A DNA stretch of 64,000 bases from Bizionia myxarmorum (GTDB lineage Bacteria; Bacteroidota; Bacteroidia; Flavobacteriales; Flavobacteriaceae), in contig NZ_VSKK01000001.1 of NCBI RefSeq assembly GCF_008086205.1, forward strand, positions 1,302,001-1,366,000, written 5' to 3'. Below are positions 46,027 through 56,300 of the stretch, piece after piece. The notes under the pieces were generated by a model. That model saw only the letters and a list, made by a program, of their open reading frames with translations, searched no databases and had not been told where the DNA came from. Each line of letters opens with the position of its first letter. Position 1 is the stretch's first letter. The position numbers and the translations under genes were made by a program.

Positions 46027-46839
46027 ATGATAAAAAAAATCTGCTTACTTTTTGTTTTATACTTTACGTTTCAATCTAGTTTTGCACAAAGCGAATTGGA
46101 TGCATTTAAATATGTTATTGTGCCAAATTCCTTTGATTTCACCATAGAACCAGATCAATATCAATTAAATACGTTGTCCAAATTTTTATTTCAGAAGGAA
46201 GGATTTGAAGTCCTTATGGCTGATGACGCTTTGCCTGAAGATTTAATTAATAATGGCTGCTTGGCTTTATGGGCTGATGTTAGAAATGAATCGAATATGT
46301 TTGTTACTAAATTTGTCATTGAACTTAAAAACTGCCGTAAACAGGTTGTTTACACTTCTGGAATGGGGCAGTCTAGAGAAAAGAAATATAAAGTTGCTTA
46401 TAATTTGGCCTTACGTCAAGCATTTGAATCTTTTAAAACTCTAAATTATAGCTACAAGCCTGAAGGCATTACGGAAACTCAAGTTGTAGTAATGGAGGTT
46501 CCTGCTGCCGAAATGAAACCCAGAATTGAGGATGTTAAAACAGAAGTGGAAGCAGTTGAGGCAGAAACGAATTCCGTTCCAAAACCTTCTAAAGTTAGCA
46601 TTACTGAAATTAAAACCGATAACTCTCAAGTGCTTAAAGCCAAAGCTAATGGTTCAGATTATGAATTGCTGAATGCTAATTCTGAAATTGTGTACACCTT
46701 GCTGTTTTCAGGAAAAGAAGAATTTTATATGGTAAAAGACATGCAAGCTACCGTTTACAAAAAAGATGGAAGTTGGGTTATTGCCAAAAAATTGGCGGAT
46801 GGCACATTAAAAGTTGAAAAATTAAACACCAATTTTTAA
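46027..46839 (+). CDS. unrecognised secreted protein
   Basis: The start at 46027 gives a signal peptide (MIKKICLLFVLYFTFQSSFAQ) and 270 residues; an ATG at 46006 would hide it. I recognise only that similar proteins occur in flavobacteria. The N-terminal half begins ELDAFKYVIVPNSFDF and may be a small alpha/beta domain; a low-complexity, acidic stretch (about residues 160-200) links it to a C-terminal beta-rich part ending [20 protein letters not shown]. No function is assigned. Its stop overlaps the convergent rarA gene by 4 bp. Confidence 0.6.
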   Translation: MIKKICLLFVLYFTFQSSFAQSELDAFKYVIVPNSFDFTIEPDQYQLNTLSKFLFQKEGFEVLMADDALPEDLINNGCLALWADVRNESNMFVTKFVIELKNCRKQVVYTSGMGQSREKKYKVAYNLALRQAFESFKTLNYSYKPEGITETQVVVMEVPAAEMKPRIEDVKTEVEAVEAETNSVPKPSKVSITEIKTDNSQVLKAKANGSDYELLNANSEIVYTLLFSGKEEFYMVKDMQATVYKKDGSWVIAKKLADGTLKVEKLNTNF

Positions 46840-48113
46840 TAACCATATTTATCTTTCCAACGTTGCTTTAAAAAGTCGCGTTGTGCATTTTCCCTCGGAT
46901 TATTTCCCGGTTCATAGAATCTTATATTGCTAATTTCTGTTGGTAAGAATTCTTGATTGGCAAAATTGTTTTCGTAATTATGCGCATATTGGTAATTTTC
47001 ACCATAACCAATTTCCTTCATTAATTTTGTTGGCGCATTTCTTATGGATAATGGCACGCTTAAGTCGCCCGTTTCCCTCACTATTTGCTGTGCTTTACTA
47101 ATGGCTACATAAGCAGCGTTGCTTTTAGCTGAACACGCTAAATATGTTACACATTGGCTTAAAATAATACGCGACTCGGGATTTCCAATGGTAGAAACAG
47201 CTTGAAACGTATTGTTAGCAATCACCAAAGCTGTTGGATTGGCATTGCCAATATCTTCACTGGCAAGAATGAGTAAACGTCTAGCAATAAATTTCACATC
47301 TTCGCCACCTTCAATCATGCGTGCTAAATAATAAACGGCAGCATTAGGATCACTTCCACGAATGGATTTTATAAGTGCTGAAATAATATCATAATGTTGT
47401 TCACCAGTTTTGTCATATCGTGCGGTATTATTTTGAATGCGCTGCATGACGAGTTCATTGGTAATAACTATATCTTCAGTTTCATGAGAATTAACAATCA
47501 ACTCAAAAATATTTAATAATTTACGGGCATCACCTCCAGAAATACGCAGCAAAGCCTCGGTTTCTTTAAGCGTAATGTTTTTTTGAGACAAGTAGCTGTC
47601 TTTTTCCATGGCGCGCTTTAAAAGCGCTTCTAAATCACTTTTATTGAAGGCATTTAAAATATAAACCTGACAACGGGATAAAAGCGCCGGAATAACTTCA
47701 AAACTGGGGTTTTCAGTAGTGGCACCAATTAAGGTAACCCAACCTTTTTCAACAGCTTGTAATAAAGAATCTTGTTGTGATTTGCTAAAACGATGAATTT
47801 CATCAATAAACAGAATGGGATTTTTAGTGGTAAATAAACCGCCAGACTGTTTGGCTTTATCTATAACTTCACGAATGTCCTTAACACCAGAATTTATAGC
47901 ACTCAACGTATAAAAAGGTCTGTTTGATTCTTTGGCAATAATATTCGCCAATGTTGTTTTTCCAATGCCAGGAGGTCCCCATAAAATAAGTGAAGGAATT
48001 AACCCTTGTTTAATGTGATTGGTTAATGTGCCATTTGGACCAATTAAATGCGCTTGACTAATATAGTCATCTAATGTTTTGGGGCGTAAACGTTCTGCTA
48101 AAGGTTCATTCAT
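46836..48113 (-). CDS. rarA: replication-associated recombination protein A (RarA/MgsA AAA ATPase)
   Basis: RarA is a clamp-loader-like ATPase that acts at stalled replication forks. The 425-residue protein has Walker [17 protein letters not shown], Walker [17 protein letters not shown], sensor 1 [11 protein letters not shown], and the MgsA C-terminal tetramerisation region ([35 protein letters not shown]). It is complete and normal in length. A TAAATTTG box ends 4 nt before its ATG, so its mRNA may lack a leader. Confidence 0.95.
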   Translation of the reverse strand: MNEPLAERLRPKTLDDYISQAHLIGPNGTLTNHIKQGLIPSLILWGPPGIGKTTLANIIAKESNRPFYTLSAINSGVKDIREVIDKAKQSGGLFTTKNPILFIDEIHRFSKSQQDSLLQAVEKGWVTLIGATTENPSFEVIPALLSRCQVYILNAFNKSDLEALLKRAMEKDSYLSQKNITLKETEALLRISGGDARKLLNIFELIVNSHETEDIVITNELVMQRIQNNTARYDKTGEQHYDIISALIKSIRGSDPNAAVYYLARMIEGGEDVKFIARRLLILASEDIGNANPTALVIANNTFQAVSTIGNPESRIILSQCVTYLACSAKSNAAYVAISKAQQIVRETGDLSVPLSIRNAPTKLMKEIGYGENYQYAHNYENNFANQEFLPTEISNIRFYEPGNNPRENAQRDFLKQRWKDKYGY

Positions 48114-48117
48114 AATG

Positions 48118-48125
48118 CAAATTTA
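48118..48125 (-). promoter_or_regulatory. -7 box for rarA, possibly leaderless
   Basis: The minus strand reads TAAATTTG, matching TAnnTTTG, separated from the rarA ATG by only 4 nt. Confidence 0.45.
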
Positions 48126-48255
48126 AAATAAATTATAGGTTCTATGGGAACGGTTTTGTACATTTTGCTTATTAATCTGTAAATATGAGTTTTATAGTAA
48201 GACTGACAATTTTACATAATTTCAAAAATGGATAGCTATTTGTAAAATAGGATGT

Positions 48256-49017
48256 ATGAAAAACCCAGAGGAGTTTAAATTTTCAAACAGCGTGATTTTA
48301 GTTCCCGTGGCATTCACCTTGATTATATGGTCTGTGTTCTGGTTTGAAATTCGTTTTGGCTTCGATTTTACTAATTTTGGTGTTTTTCCTCAAAAACTCT
48401 TCGGTTTACGTGGCGTCATATTTAGTCCGTTTATTCATTCTAATATAACGCATCTTTATCATAATTCCATTCCTTTATTCGTGTTGACGGCCGCTCTATT
48501 TTATTTCTATAGAAACATGGCTTGGAAAATCTTGATAATGGGTGTTTTATTATCCGGATTACTAACCTGGAGTATTGGAAGGCCTGCCTACCATATTGGT
48601 GCCAGTGGTTTGATTTACGTATTAGTAAGCTTTCTTTTTTTTAAAGGAATAATAACAAAACATTTCAGATTGATTGCTTTGTCTTTATTAGTTATATTTC
48701 TGTATGGAAGTATGATTTGGTATGTATTACCAATAAAGGAAGGCGTTTCATGGGAAGGCCATTTATCAGGATTAATTGTGGGTTTGGTCTTCGCCTTTTT
48801 ATTTAAGAAGGATATTCCGAAACCTAATAAATACCATTGGGAACAACCACATTATAAGGAAGAAGACGATCCGTTTTTAAAACATTTTGATGCCGATGGA
48901 AACTTTATTGAAAGCCAGCCTGAACCAATAGAATTGGAACCAGAAATAGGGCAGGAGGAACAACAGCCAATGACTATAAATTATATCTTCAAAAAGACGG
49001 ATGAACCATTAGACTAA
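48256..49017 (+). CDS. rhomboid-family intramembrane serine protease
   Basis: The 253-residue protein has about six membrane helices. The catalytic serine is in YHIGASGLIYVL (GxSG), and the histidine of the dyad is in SWEGHLSGLIVGLVFAF. The preceding HSNITHLYHNSIPLFVL holds the conserved histidine/asparagine region. Rhomboids cut membrane proteins within or near the bilayer; the substrate is unknown. The last 50 residues form an acidic cytoplasmic tail. Its 3' end overlaps the convergent rlmB gene by 9 bp. Confidence 0.9.
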   Translation: MKNPEEFKFSNSVILVPVAFTLIIWSVFWFEIRFGFDFTNFGVFPQKLFGLRGVIFSPFIHSNITHLYHNSIPLFVLTAALFYFYRNMAWKILIMGVLLSGLLTWSIGRPAYHIGASGLIYVLVSFLFFKGIITKHFRLIALSLLVIFLYGSMIWYVLPIKEGVSWEGHLSGLIVGLVFAFLFKKDIPKPNKYHWEQPHYKEEDDPFLKHFDADGNFIESQPEPIELEPEIGQEEQQPMTINYIFKKTDEPLD

Positions 49018-49746
49018 ACGTTGTCTTACTACTTCATATAAAAACGCACCGCAGGCTACAGAAACATTTAAAGATTCTATAGTTCCTAATATGGGTAATT
49101 TCGCTTTATGATCTGCAAGTTTTAATACAGATGGATTAATTCCACGCCCTTCAGATCCCATGATGATGGCACAAGGCACCGTAAAATCAATATCATATAA
49201 AGTATCGTTTGTCTTTTCAGTAGCAGCCACAACGGTTATACCTGAAGCTTGTAAATGAAACATGGCATCTTTAATATGATCCACGCGGCAAATAGGCATT
49301 TTAAAAACAGCACCAGCGCTTGTTTTAATAGTATCACCATTAATTGGTGCACTTCCTTTTTTCTGAATAATGATACCGTTTACCCCGGTGCATTCGGCTG
49401 TGCGAATTATGGCACCAAAATTCCGGACATCACTTAACTGATCTAATAGTAAGAATAGAGGCGTTTTACCAGATTCAATTACATCCATTACTAAATTCTC
49501 AATATCATAATAAGCTATTGGCGAAATTTGCGCCACCACACCTTGATGATTACTGGAGGTTAATCTATTTAACTTTTCAACAGGAACATAGGAAGCGTTA
49601 ATACCTTCCTTTCTAATAAGAGATTCTAAATCTTGTGATAGACTTCCTTGCAAGCCTTTCTGAATAAATATTTTCTCAATAGTCTTGTCGGCTTGAATAG
49701 CTTCTATAACTGAATGTAAACCAAAAATAAGTGTGTCGTTTTCCAT
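49009..49746 (-). CDS. rlmB: 23S rRNA (guanosine-2'-O)-methyltransferase RlmB (SpoU family)
   Basis: This 245-residue SPOUT methyltransferase should modify G2251 of 23S rRNA. The ATG at 49746 begins MENDTLIFGLHSVIEAI, the normal N-terminal RNA-binding domain; the upstream start at 49776 adds unrelated residues. SpoU motif 1 is LLDQLSDVRNFGAIIRTAEC, motif 2 IIMGSEGRGI, and motif 3 IPILGTIESLNVSVACG (PILGTIESLNVSVA). RlmB and the related TrmH branch are close, but the N-terminal domain favours RlmB. Confidence 0.92.
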   Translation of the reverse strand: MENDTLIFGLHSVIEAIQADKTIEKIFIQKGLQGSLSQDLESLIRKEGINASYVPVEKLNRLTSSNHQGVVAQISPIAYYDIENLVMDVIESGKTPLFLLLDQLSDVRNFGAIIRTAECTGVNGIIIQKKGSAPINGDTIKTSAGAVFKMPICRVDHIKDAMFHLQASGITVVAATEKTNDTLYDIDFTVPCAIIMGSEGRGINPSVLKLADHKAKLPILGTIESLNVSVACGAFLYEVVRQRLV

Positions 49747-49762
49747 AAAACAAAGGTATAAA

Positions 49763-49790
49763 AAAACCGCTTCCAAAGGGAAGCGGTTTT
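49763..49790 (-). terminator. intrinsic terminator after the SusCD operon
   Basis: AAAACCGCTTCC (49763-49774) pairs perfectly with GGAAGCGGTTTT (49779-49790), loop AAAG. On the minus strand it is followed by a T-rich run and lies about 20 bp after the last operon gene. Confidence 0.8.
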
Positions 49791-49811
49791 AAAATATAAA
49801 ATGATTATTTA

Positions 49812-50876
49812 CTATTCTTGAGCAACTAAAGTACCCTCATTATCATAAACTGTGTATTTACCACCTGTTACAACAACTGTTGCAACAACTCTTTCTCCTG
49901 AACCAGCTACATCATCACTTACTTCAGTGTAAGAGAAATATAGACTAGGGTAAGAAATACTCGTTTTGAATTTACCAGTTTTAGCAATTTCTATTTCAAT
50001 AGGAACTGCAAAACTACCAATTAAAGACTCATCATCCTTCAAGGCTAAATCAAACGTCCACATGTCTACTATAACTTGGTATGTTCCATCTGCAAGAACT
50101 TCAGTGTTATTTGCGTTAGGTACTGCCGTTCCAGTCATAGCAAGTTCTGGACAATCACCAGTGTATGCAAATACGTTAGCTGCATCTAAAAACATGTCAA
50201 AATCAACAACATCACATAAATCTTTAGATTTTGCTAACGTTTGATCATCACTAGGAAAAGCCACTGGTATTGTGTCACCATTTGCGTCTAGCACTGCATT
50301 ACCATCGTCGTCCAATAGAATATCCTCATGGTTTAGCTTTAAAATCTGATAGTTTTCAGTTTTTGACCAGCTTAAACGTAAGCCCATGTTGTCATCTTCG
50401 TAGTTAGCAACATCAAAAGAAATAATGTTATTACCACTAATTAACGCATTACTATTTCTAGTATTAGTTAATCTAAAAGTATACTTTTCAGTACCTTCAA
50501 CATCTAAATCAACTAAAGAGTTAATTTGGAATGTGTAAGAAGATGCATAAGCAGGAATCTGAACTAAATAACCTGTGCTACCAAAACCGTCATCAGCAGT
50601 AGTTTCTGCGTTTGGCTCACTTGGGTCACCCGTGTTAAAATCAGCGTTGTTTCCTCCAGAGATCATTTCTAATTTGAAATCTAAAGTTTCCTTGTAAGGA
50701 GTATCTACTGTTAAGGTAACAGTTACACTTTCACCTTCAGTAATCGCACTTTCAGATACATTATCTATAGTTACTAAAGCTTTTGTACGGTACGTGTAAT
50801 CTGTATCATCATCTTCACACGACGTAAAGCTTGCTAGAACTAAAGCTGAAAGCATTAAATGTTTTATGTATTTCAT
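49812..50876 (-). CDS. unrecognised lipoprotein, last gene of the SusCD operon
   Basis: The 354-residue protein has a lipoprotein signal (SALVLASFTSCEDDD, cysteine 20), with acidic residues after the cysteine as in surface-exposed Bacteroidetes lipoproteins. Residues about 30-170 look like a Calx-beta/Ig-like repeat (ITEGESVTVTLTVDTPYKET, and YEDDN at the end). An aspartate-rich stretch (LLDDDGNAVLDANGDTIP) may bind calcium. I do not recognise the family. It probably sits on the cell surface beside SusD as an accessory binding protein; this is inferred from the operon. Confidence 0.65.
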   Translation of the reverse strand: MKYIKHLMLSALVLASFTSCEDDDTDYTYRTKALVTIDNVSESAITEGESVTVTLTVDTPYKETLDFKLEMISGGNNADFNTGDPSEPNAETTADDGFGSTGYLVQIPAYASSYTFQINSLVDLDVEGTEKYTFRLTNTRNSNALISGNNIISFDVANYEDDNMGLRLSWSKTENYQILKLNHEDILLDDDGNAVLDANGDTIPVAFPSDDQTLAKSKDLCDVVDFDMFLDAANVFAYTGDCPELAMTGTAVPNANNTEVLADGTYQVIVDMWTFDLALKDDESLIGSFAVPIEIEIAKTGKFKTSISYPSLYFSYTEVSDDVAGSGERVVATVVVTGGKYTVYDNEGTLVAQE

Positions 50877-50904
50877 TTTTTTTAAATTTAATTATTAGTA
50901 ATGC

Positions 50905-51801
50905 TTATTGAGGAACTAAAGTATACGTTCTGTTGGAATATACATCTTCTATACCAAACTGTTCGAAAACTAAATTACCGTTAGCTGCTTCATAACCTGG
51001 AACACCTTGAATAATTGCGTTAGAGAAAGCCCACTCTGTAAATACTAACTGACCAGCACATGCATAAAAGAATGATGTGTAACCAGCGGCTGCAGACCAA
51101 CCGAACATACTACTCATTTGGTAGTTTCCAGAACCTAAACTTGTAATTACGAACGTTTGTGGTCCAGTAGCATAGTTGATCGTGTAGTTACCACCTAAAT
51201 CAGTTCTACATAATTGTAATTTAACAATAGTAGTTTTTAATTGTTCAGCAATAACAACATCCCCTACTGTGGTAATCGTTTTTAAATTTAAAACAAAAAA
51301 CGTGATTTTACCAGCATCCAATGCATCATTATAAATGTTTGTGTCAATTAAGTCAAACGTTGTGTTAGCAGGAATTGTAGATTCCAACGTCGTATCAACT
51401 AAATCAAAATGAGTACCTTCTTCACCTTTAACTACATAATCATAGATTGTTGCAGTTCCAGCTTCTAAAGCTAATCTTTGATCTTTACTTAAAGTAAAAA
51501 TACTCGTGTAATCCGTTGGAGATAAGTTCAAATCTTCAATGTCACCTAACTCATAGGTTGCAGTAATATTTGCATCCGCTGGTTGTCCATTGTTACCACC
51601 TAAAAGGTGAACTGGAACCCCAAAGTTAAAAGTAGCACCGGCATCTTGAACGAAGTTACCTAAAGTAACATCTTCTTTAAAACCAATGATTCTAGATAAG
51701 TCCTCATTTTGAGTTGTATTTTCTACCTCGTCATCTACTAAACAAGAGAAGCATAACGCGGAAGCCATGATGGCTGTAAAATAAATTTTTAAATTTTTCA
51801 T
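50905..51801 (-). CDS. unrecognised lipoprotein of the SusCD operon
   Basis: The 298-residue protein has a lipoprotein signal (IMASALCFSCLVDDE, cysteine 20). A possible Ig-like domain spans about residues 45-185 (YELGDIEDLNLSPTDYTSIF region). A C-terminal half shows NYTINYATGPQTFVITSLGSG, like the secreted beta-domain of several SusCD-linked lipoproteins. It lies 18 bp after susD and 28 bp before the next lipoprotein gene. It is likely a surface ligand-binding accessory, comparable in position to SusE/SusF, but the ligand is unknown. Confidence 0.65.
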   Translation of the reverse strand: MKNLKIYFTAIMASALCFSCLVDDEVENTTQNEDLSRIIGFKEDVTLGNFVQDAGATFNFGVPVHLLGGNNGQPADANITATYELGDIEDLNLSPTDYTSIFTLSKDQRLALEAGTATIYDYVVKGEEGTHFDLVDTTLESTIPANTTFDLIDTNIYNDALDAGKITFFVLNLKTITTVGDVVIAEQLKTTIVKLQLCRTDLGGNYTINYATGPQTFVITSLGSGNYQMSSMFGWSAAAGYTSFFYACAGQLVFTEWAFSNAIIQGVPGYEAANGNLVFEQFGIEDVYSNRTYTLVPQ

Positions 51802-51819
51802 AATTTCTATTTTTTTATA

Positions 51820-53304
51820 TTATTGTGCCCAAAATGGACCAGTAGCAAATACATCAGCACTAACTTGTGCAGGTACGTTTGCAGAGTTTGAAATGTATTC
51901 ATCTGATGGATACATTAAACGCTTTGGTCTTGTTGAAGATTGAGCGGTTAAAGCTAAAGGAATATCATCTGGGAAACCAGTTCTTGTGAACTCGATATAA
52001 GATTCAATAGCATTTACACCATTTGTAGCAATCCATTTTTGTCTCATGATAGCTTCAAACTGATCACTTGGAGTTCCGGTCCATCCAATACCGGCTGGAA
52101 GACCATCTGTATCATAACCTGATTCATCAGCACCTAACAATTGGAATGAAGCAGTAACTGCCGCTTCAAAACTTGCTTTTGGATCTCCAGGAATGTAACC
52201 TTTTAACTGCGCTTCTGATTGCATTAATAAACTTTCAGCAGCAGTCATTACATAACCATCTTGAGCAGAATTGATTAAAACACCTTCGCCAAGTGGAGAT
52301 AATCCAGCTGGAGAGTTATCACTATCAGCTCCTTGCTCATGTCCAACAACCACACCACTACCATCATCAGCTTTGTCATATAATCTGTTAAGACGATCAT
52401 CACCAGTATTAGTTAAGAAGTCTACAGCATATTTAGAAGCTCTATAGAAATTATAACCAGTTGAAGTTGTTTCGTTATTAGAAAAACCAAAAAGGTTATA
52501 AAAAGGGTTTTGTTGAGCAGTACTACCATTGGAGTAGCCTGGGTTAATAGCTGCATTATTGTTTAAAAAACCAACAGTTTGTAAGTCAGGAAATTTAGAA
52601 GTAATGAAAGCTAAAGATTCAGCATCTCCAGATTCAGCATCTATAGTTTGACGTAATAAAATACGTAATCTTAAAGAGTTACCAAAAGCAATCCAGCTAG
52701 ACATAGATCCGTTAAAGATGATATCTTCACTTCCTACAGGAATAGTGTTAGCATCAGCAGCATTGATTAAATCAATAGCTTCTGTTACTTGCTTGTATAA
52801 TTCTTCGTAAACAACACGGTCATTATCATAAGCAGGCGTCAAGTTTTTAATTCCTTGGTGTGCTTCAAAGTAAGGTACATCACCATATAAATCTACTACA
52901 TATTGCATGTAGAAAGATTTCATGATTTTAGATATAGCCTTGTGGTTGTTATACGCATCTCCTTCATAATCAATGATTGCTTGGAAGTTATAAGTACCTC
53001 TATATAATCCTGTAAAGATATCATTGTAGAAGTTGTTGTTAATAGCTAATGAGAATTCTTCAGCGAAGCCACCCGTATATGAATTTACGTTGGCACCCCA
53101 GTTGTTCATCATAACATTACCTAGACGGTTCATAGATCTAGCTTGTGTTCTATAAGTATTACTCATAGCACCTGCTAGAATTAAATCCGGTGTCACATCA
53201 TCAGCAGAAGGTGAATTTGGGTTGTCGTTGACATCCAAATAGTCGCTGCATGATACAGTAATCGCAAGGACTACTAATAATAAAAATTTATATTTCGTTT
53301 TCAT
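51820..53304 (-). CDS. SusD/RagB-family nutrient-binding outer membrane lipoprotein
   Basis: The 494-residue lipoprotein has the signal VVLAITVSCSDYLDVNDNP, with the acylated cysteine near residue 19. Helical TPR-like SusD features are IMKSFYMQYVVDLYGDVPYF, YEELYKQVTEAIDLINAAD and AAESLLMQSEAQLKGYIPG, matching the SusD-like-2 (RagB) branch. SusD caps the SusC barrel and delivers ligand to it. It starts 9 bp after susC. Ligand cannot be read from sequence; members of this branch take peptides, glycans or other oligomers. Confidence 0.92.
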   Translation of the reverse strand: MKTKYKFLLLVVLAITVSCSDYLDVNDNPNSPSADDVTPDLILAGAMSNTYRTQARSMNRLGNVMMNNWGANVNSYTGGFAEEFSLAINNNFYNDIFTGLYRGTYNFQAIIDYEGDAYNNHKAISKIMKSFYMQYVVDLYGDVPYFEAHQGIKNLTPAYDNDRVVYEELYKQVTEAIDLINAADANTIPVGSEDIIFNGSMSSWIAFGNSLRLRILLRQTIDAESGDAESLAFITSKFPDLQTVGFLNNNAAINPGYSNGSTAQQNPFYNLFGFSNNETTSTGYNFYRASKYAVDFLTNTGDDRLNRLYDKADDGSGVVVGHEQGADSDNSPAGLSPLGEGVLINSAQDGYVMTAAESLLMQSEAQLKGYIPGDPKASFEAAVTASFQLLGADESGYDTDGLPAGIGWTGTPSDQFEAIMRQKWIATNGVNAIESYIEFTRTGFPDDIPLALTAQSSTRPKRLMYPSDEYISNSANVPAQVSADVFATGPFWAQ

Positions 53305-53313
53305 GTTTATTTA

Positions 53314-56300
53314 TTAAAAAGTTAAATTAAGAGTCATACCGTATGTTCTTGTAATAGGATATTGACCGGTAACACTTAAACCTTGATCGTTACCAGAACT
53401 TCTTCCGATTTCTGGATCCGCATAACCTCTGTTTTCAGCAGGTAATACAGTGAAAGGGTTTCTTGCGTTAATACCTAGTCTTAAACTTGTTAATCCTACG
53501 TTATCTAACATCTCTTTTGAGAAAGCATAACTTAATGATAATTCTCTTACTTTAAAGGCAGTTGCATCTAATACAAAGTTTTCACTTACACTTCTATACT
53601 CATTAGAGAAATAGTTTAGGTAATTAGAATAAGTTGTACCTCCTGTAATAATATTTGTATTTGCTTGGTAAACTGGGTTAGCAGCAGTACCTGTATTGAT
53701 TGCAGAGTTAGGGAAAATAAATCCTCTACGTCCACCTTCAGCAGATTCTACTAAGTGACCTGACCAAGATAACCAGTCTTTAGTACCAGCCCAAAATTGG
53801 TGACCAGTTCTATAATCCATTACAGCAGCAAGTCTAATACCTTTGTAGTTAACAGCTGTATTTAAACCAACTATATAATCAGGGTTAGATTTACCTAAAA
53901 CTTGGAAACTTCCAGTTTTTAATGGGTTACCAGTTGATGGGTCAATTAATACACGACCTTGATCATCTCTTTGGTAAGCAGTACCTTTAATTAAAGGAAA
54001 CTCTTCTCCAGCTGTAGCAAAAATACCTACATCATCAAAAGCAGCTAAAGCAACTTCGTTTGATTGATCAGAAATTTTGTCAATGATAGTTTTATCCGTA
54101 GCAAAGTTAAGATCTAAATCCCAACGGAAATCTTTTGTTCTAATAGGTGTTAAACCTAAATCTACTTCAAAACCAGTAGTTGTAGAAGAAGCAACGTTAA
54201 CAGTTGTGTTAGCTAAACCAGAAGTAGCAGAGGTAGTAATACCTGTAACTAAATCCGTGTTTTTAGTTTCGTATACAGAAACATCTAAACGTACTCTATC
54301 ACCTTTAAAGAAAGCTAAACTAAGGTTTAACTCATAAGACTCAATAAACTCATTCACTAATAATGGATCAGCAATTGTTTGATCTAATACGAAAGAGTTT
54401 AAACCTCCAAATGGATATCCAGTTGCCTGGTTTAATGTAGACTGAATTTGGTAAGGCCCAACACGGTCGTTACCTACTTTAGCCCAGTTTCCTGAAACTT
54501 TAGCATAATTTAATACACCACCTTTTTTCAAATCTGGGAAAGCGTTTGAAAGTACGAATGATAAACCTACAGATGGATAAAAGAAGTTGTTACGATCTGA
54601 AGCTAATCTTGAAGTCCAGTCATTACGTCCTGTTACGGATAAGTATAAGAAATCCTTATAACCTAAATCCACACTTCCTAATAAAGAAAAACGACGGTCT
54701 CTCTGAATAGTGTTAAATGTAGTTGGTTTACCTGTAATGTTATCAATGTTATAGTATCCAGGAATAGTTAAGTTACTACCAGATACTTGAGTTGCAGTAA
54801 ACATGTTATCTTGAATGTTGTTACCTACTAAAGCAGTTAACGAAATATCATCAGTTAACATATAGTCAAAATTCACGAAGATATCATTGTAGATATTAGT
54901 TTCTTCACTGTTGCTTTGTCCAAATTGAGAAATTGTAGAATGATCTCCACCACCAATACCGATGTTATCAATATATTCGTTAGTGTAATTTCTGGTGTAA
55001 GACTTGAAGTTACGAACACTTGAGTTCATTACAACATTAATGTTGTCATTAATGTCGTACTTAACATTCATAACACCATTCATTCTAGTAGTATTACTAG
55101 CATTTCTAATGTTATCTCTCATCCAATATGGACTTCTGTAATATGCAGTCCAGTGACCTTCGTTTCCAGAGTTAGCAAATTGTGCAACAGGAACGTTAGA
55201 CGCTGTTTGTAATAATTCAGTAAATAAGTTTGAAGTTGTAGTTTTAACAGAAGATGTGTTATACAATACGTTACCACCTACATTCCACTTACCTAATTGT
55301 TTTCCAGCTTTAAATAAAACAGTAGTTCTGTTTAATTCATCACCTTCAACAACGAATTCAGTTTGTTGGTTGTTAACAGAAAGTAAAACGTTTCCTGTTT
55401 TATCTCCAGAAGAAAGCGTAACACCATTTTGTAAAATAGTACCAGTCTTAAAGAATTCTTTGATGTTATCACTATCACCCGTGTAAGGCGCCATGATATA
55501 ACTTCCATCAGCTTGAGGTAAACCTACAGGCTGCATAGTTCCATCAAATTCTGGACCCCAACCACCATTCTCGTAAGATGTGTGAACACCATCCCAACCT
55601 TGACCGTACTTAGTCTGACGCTCAGGAACAAATGCTACATCTTCAAAAGAGATAGATGAGTTAATAGATACTTCAATTTTTTCGCTTGCAGATCCACTTT
55701 TAGTTGTTACGATGATAACACCGTTAGAACCTTGAGAACCATATAAAGCACTACCACCCGCACCTTTAATTACGTTGGTAGAAGCAATGATTTCTGGAGC
55801 TAAGTTAGCTAAAGTATTTGCACTAGAGATTACACCATCAATAACAATCAACGCTTGGTTGTTACCTGTTAATGAACGGCTACCTCTTAATACAATTCTA
55901 GTTGTTTGATCAACACCATTATTCGTAGTGTTAATTTTTAAACCAGATACTTTACCTGTTAAACTCTGTACAGCATTCGGGTTAGCTGCTTGCGTCAGTT
56001 CTTCAGCGTCTACTACTTTCGTAGCGGCTGTTAACTGACCTGCAGTTCTTTCCACACCTAAAGCTGTAATAATTACCTCTTCAAGGGCTTCACTGTCCAC
56101 TTCCATTGCAAAGCTAATTTTGTTGGATGTACCAACAGTCATTTCTTTTGTTGTGTAACCAATGAAGGAATAAGCTAATACAGCACCAGTACTCGCATTA
56201 ATGGCGTAATTACCATCGAAATCCGATTGTGTTCCAGTTGTAGTACCTTTTACAATAATATTAACTCCGGGAAGAGGTAATCCGTTTTCATCGGAAATCG

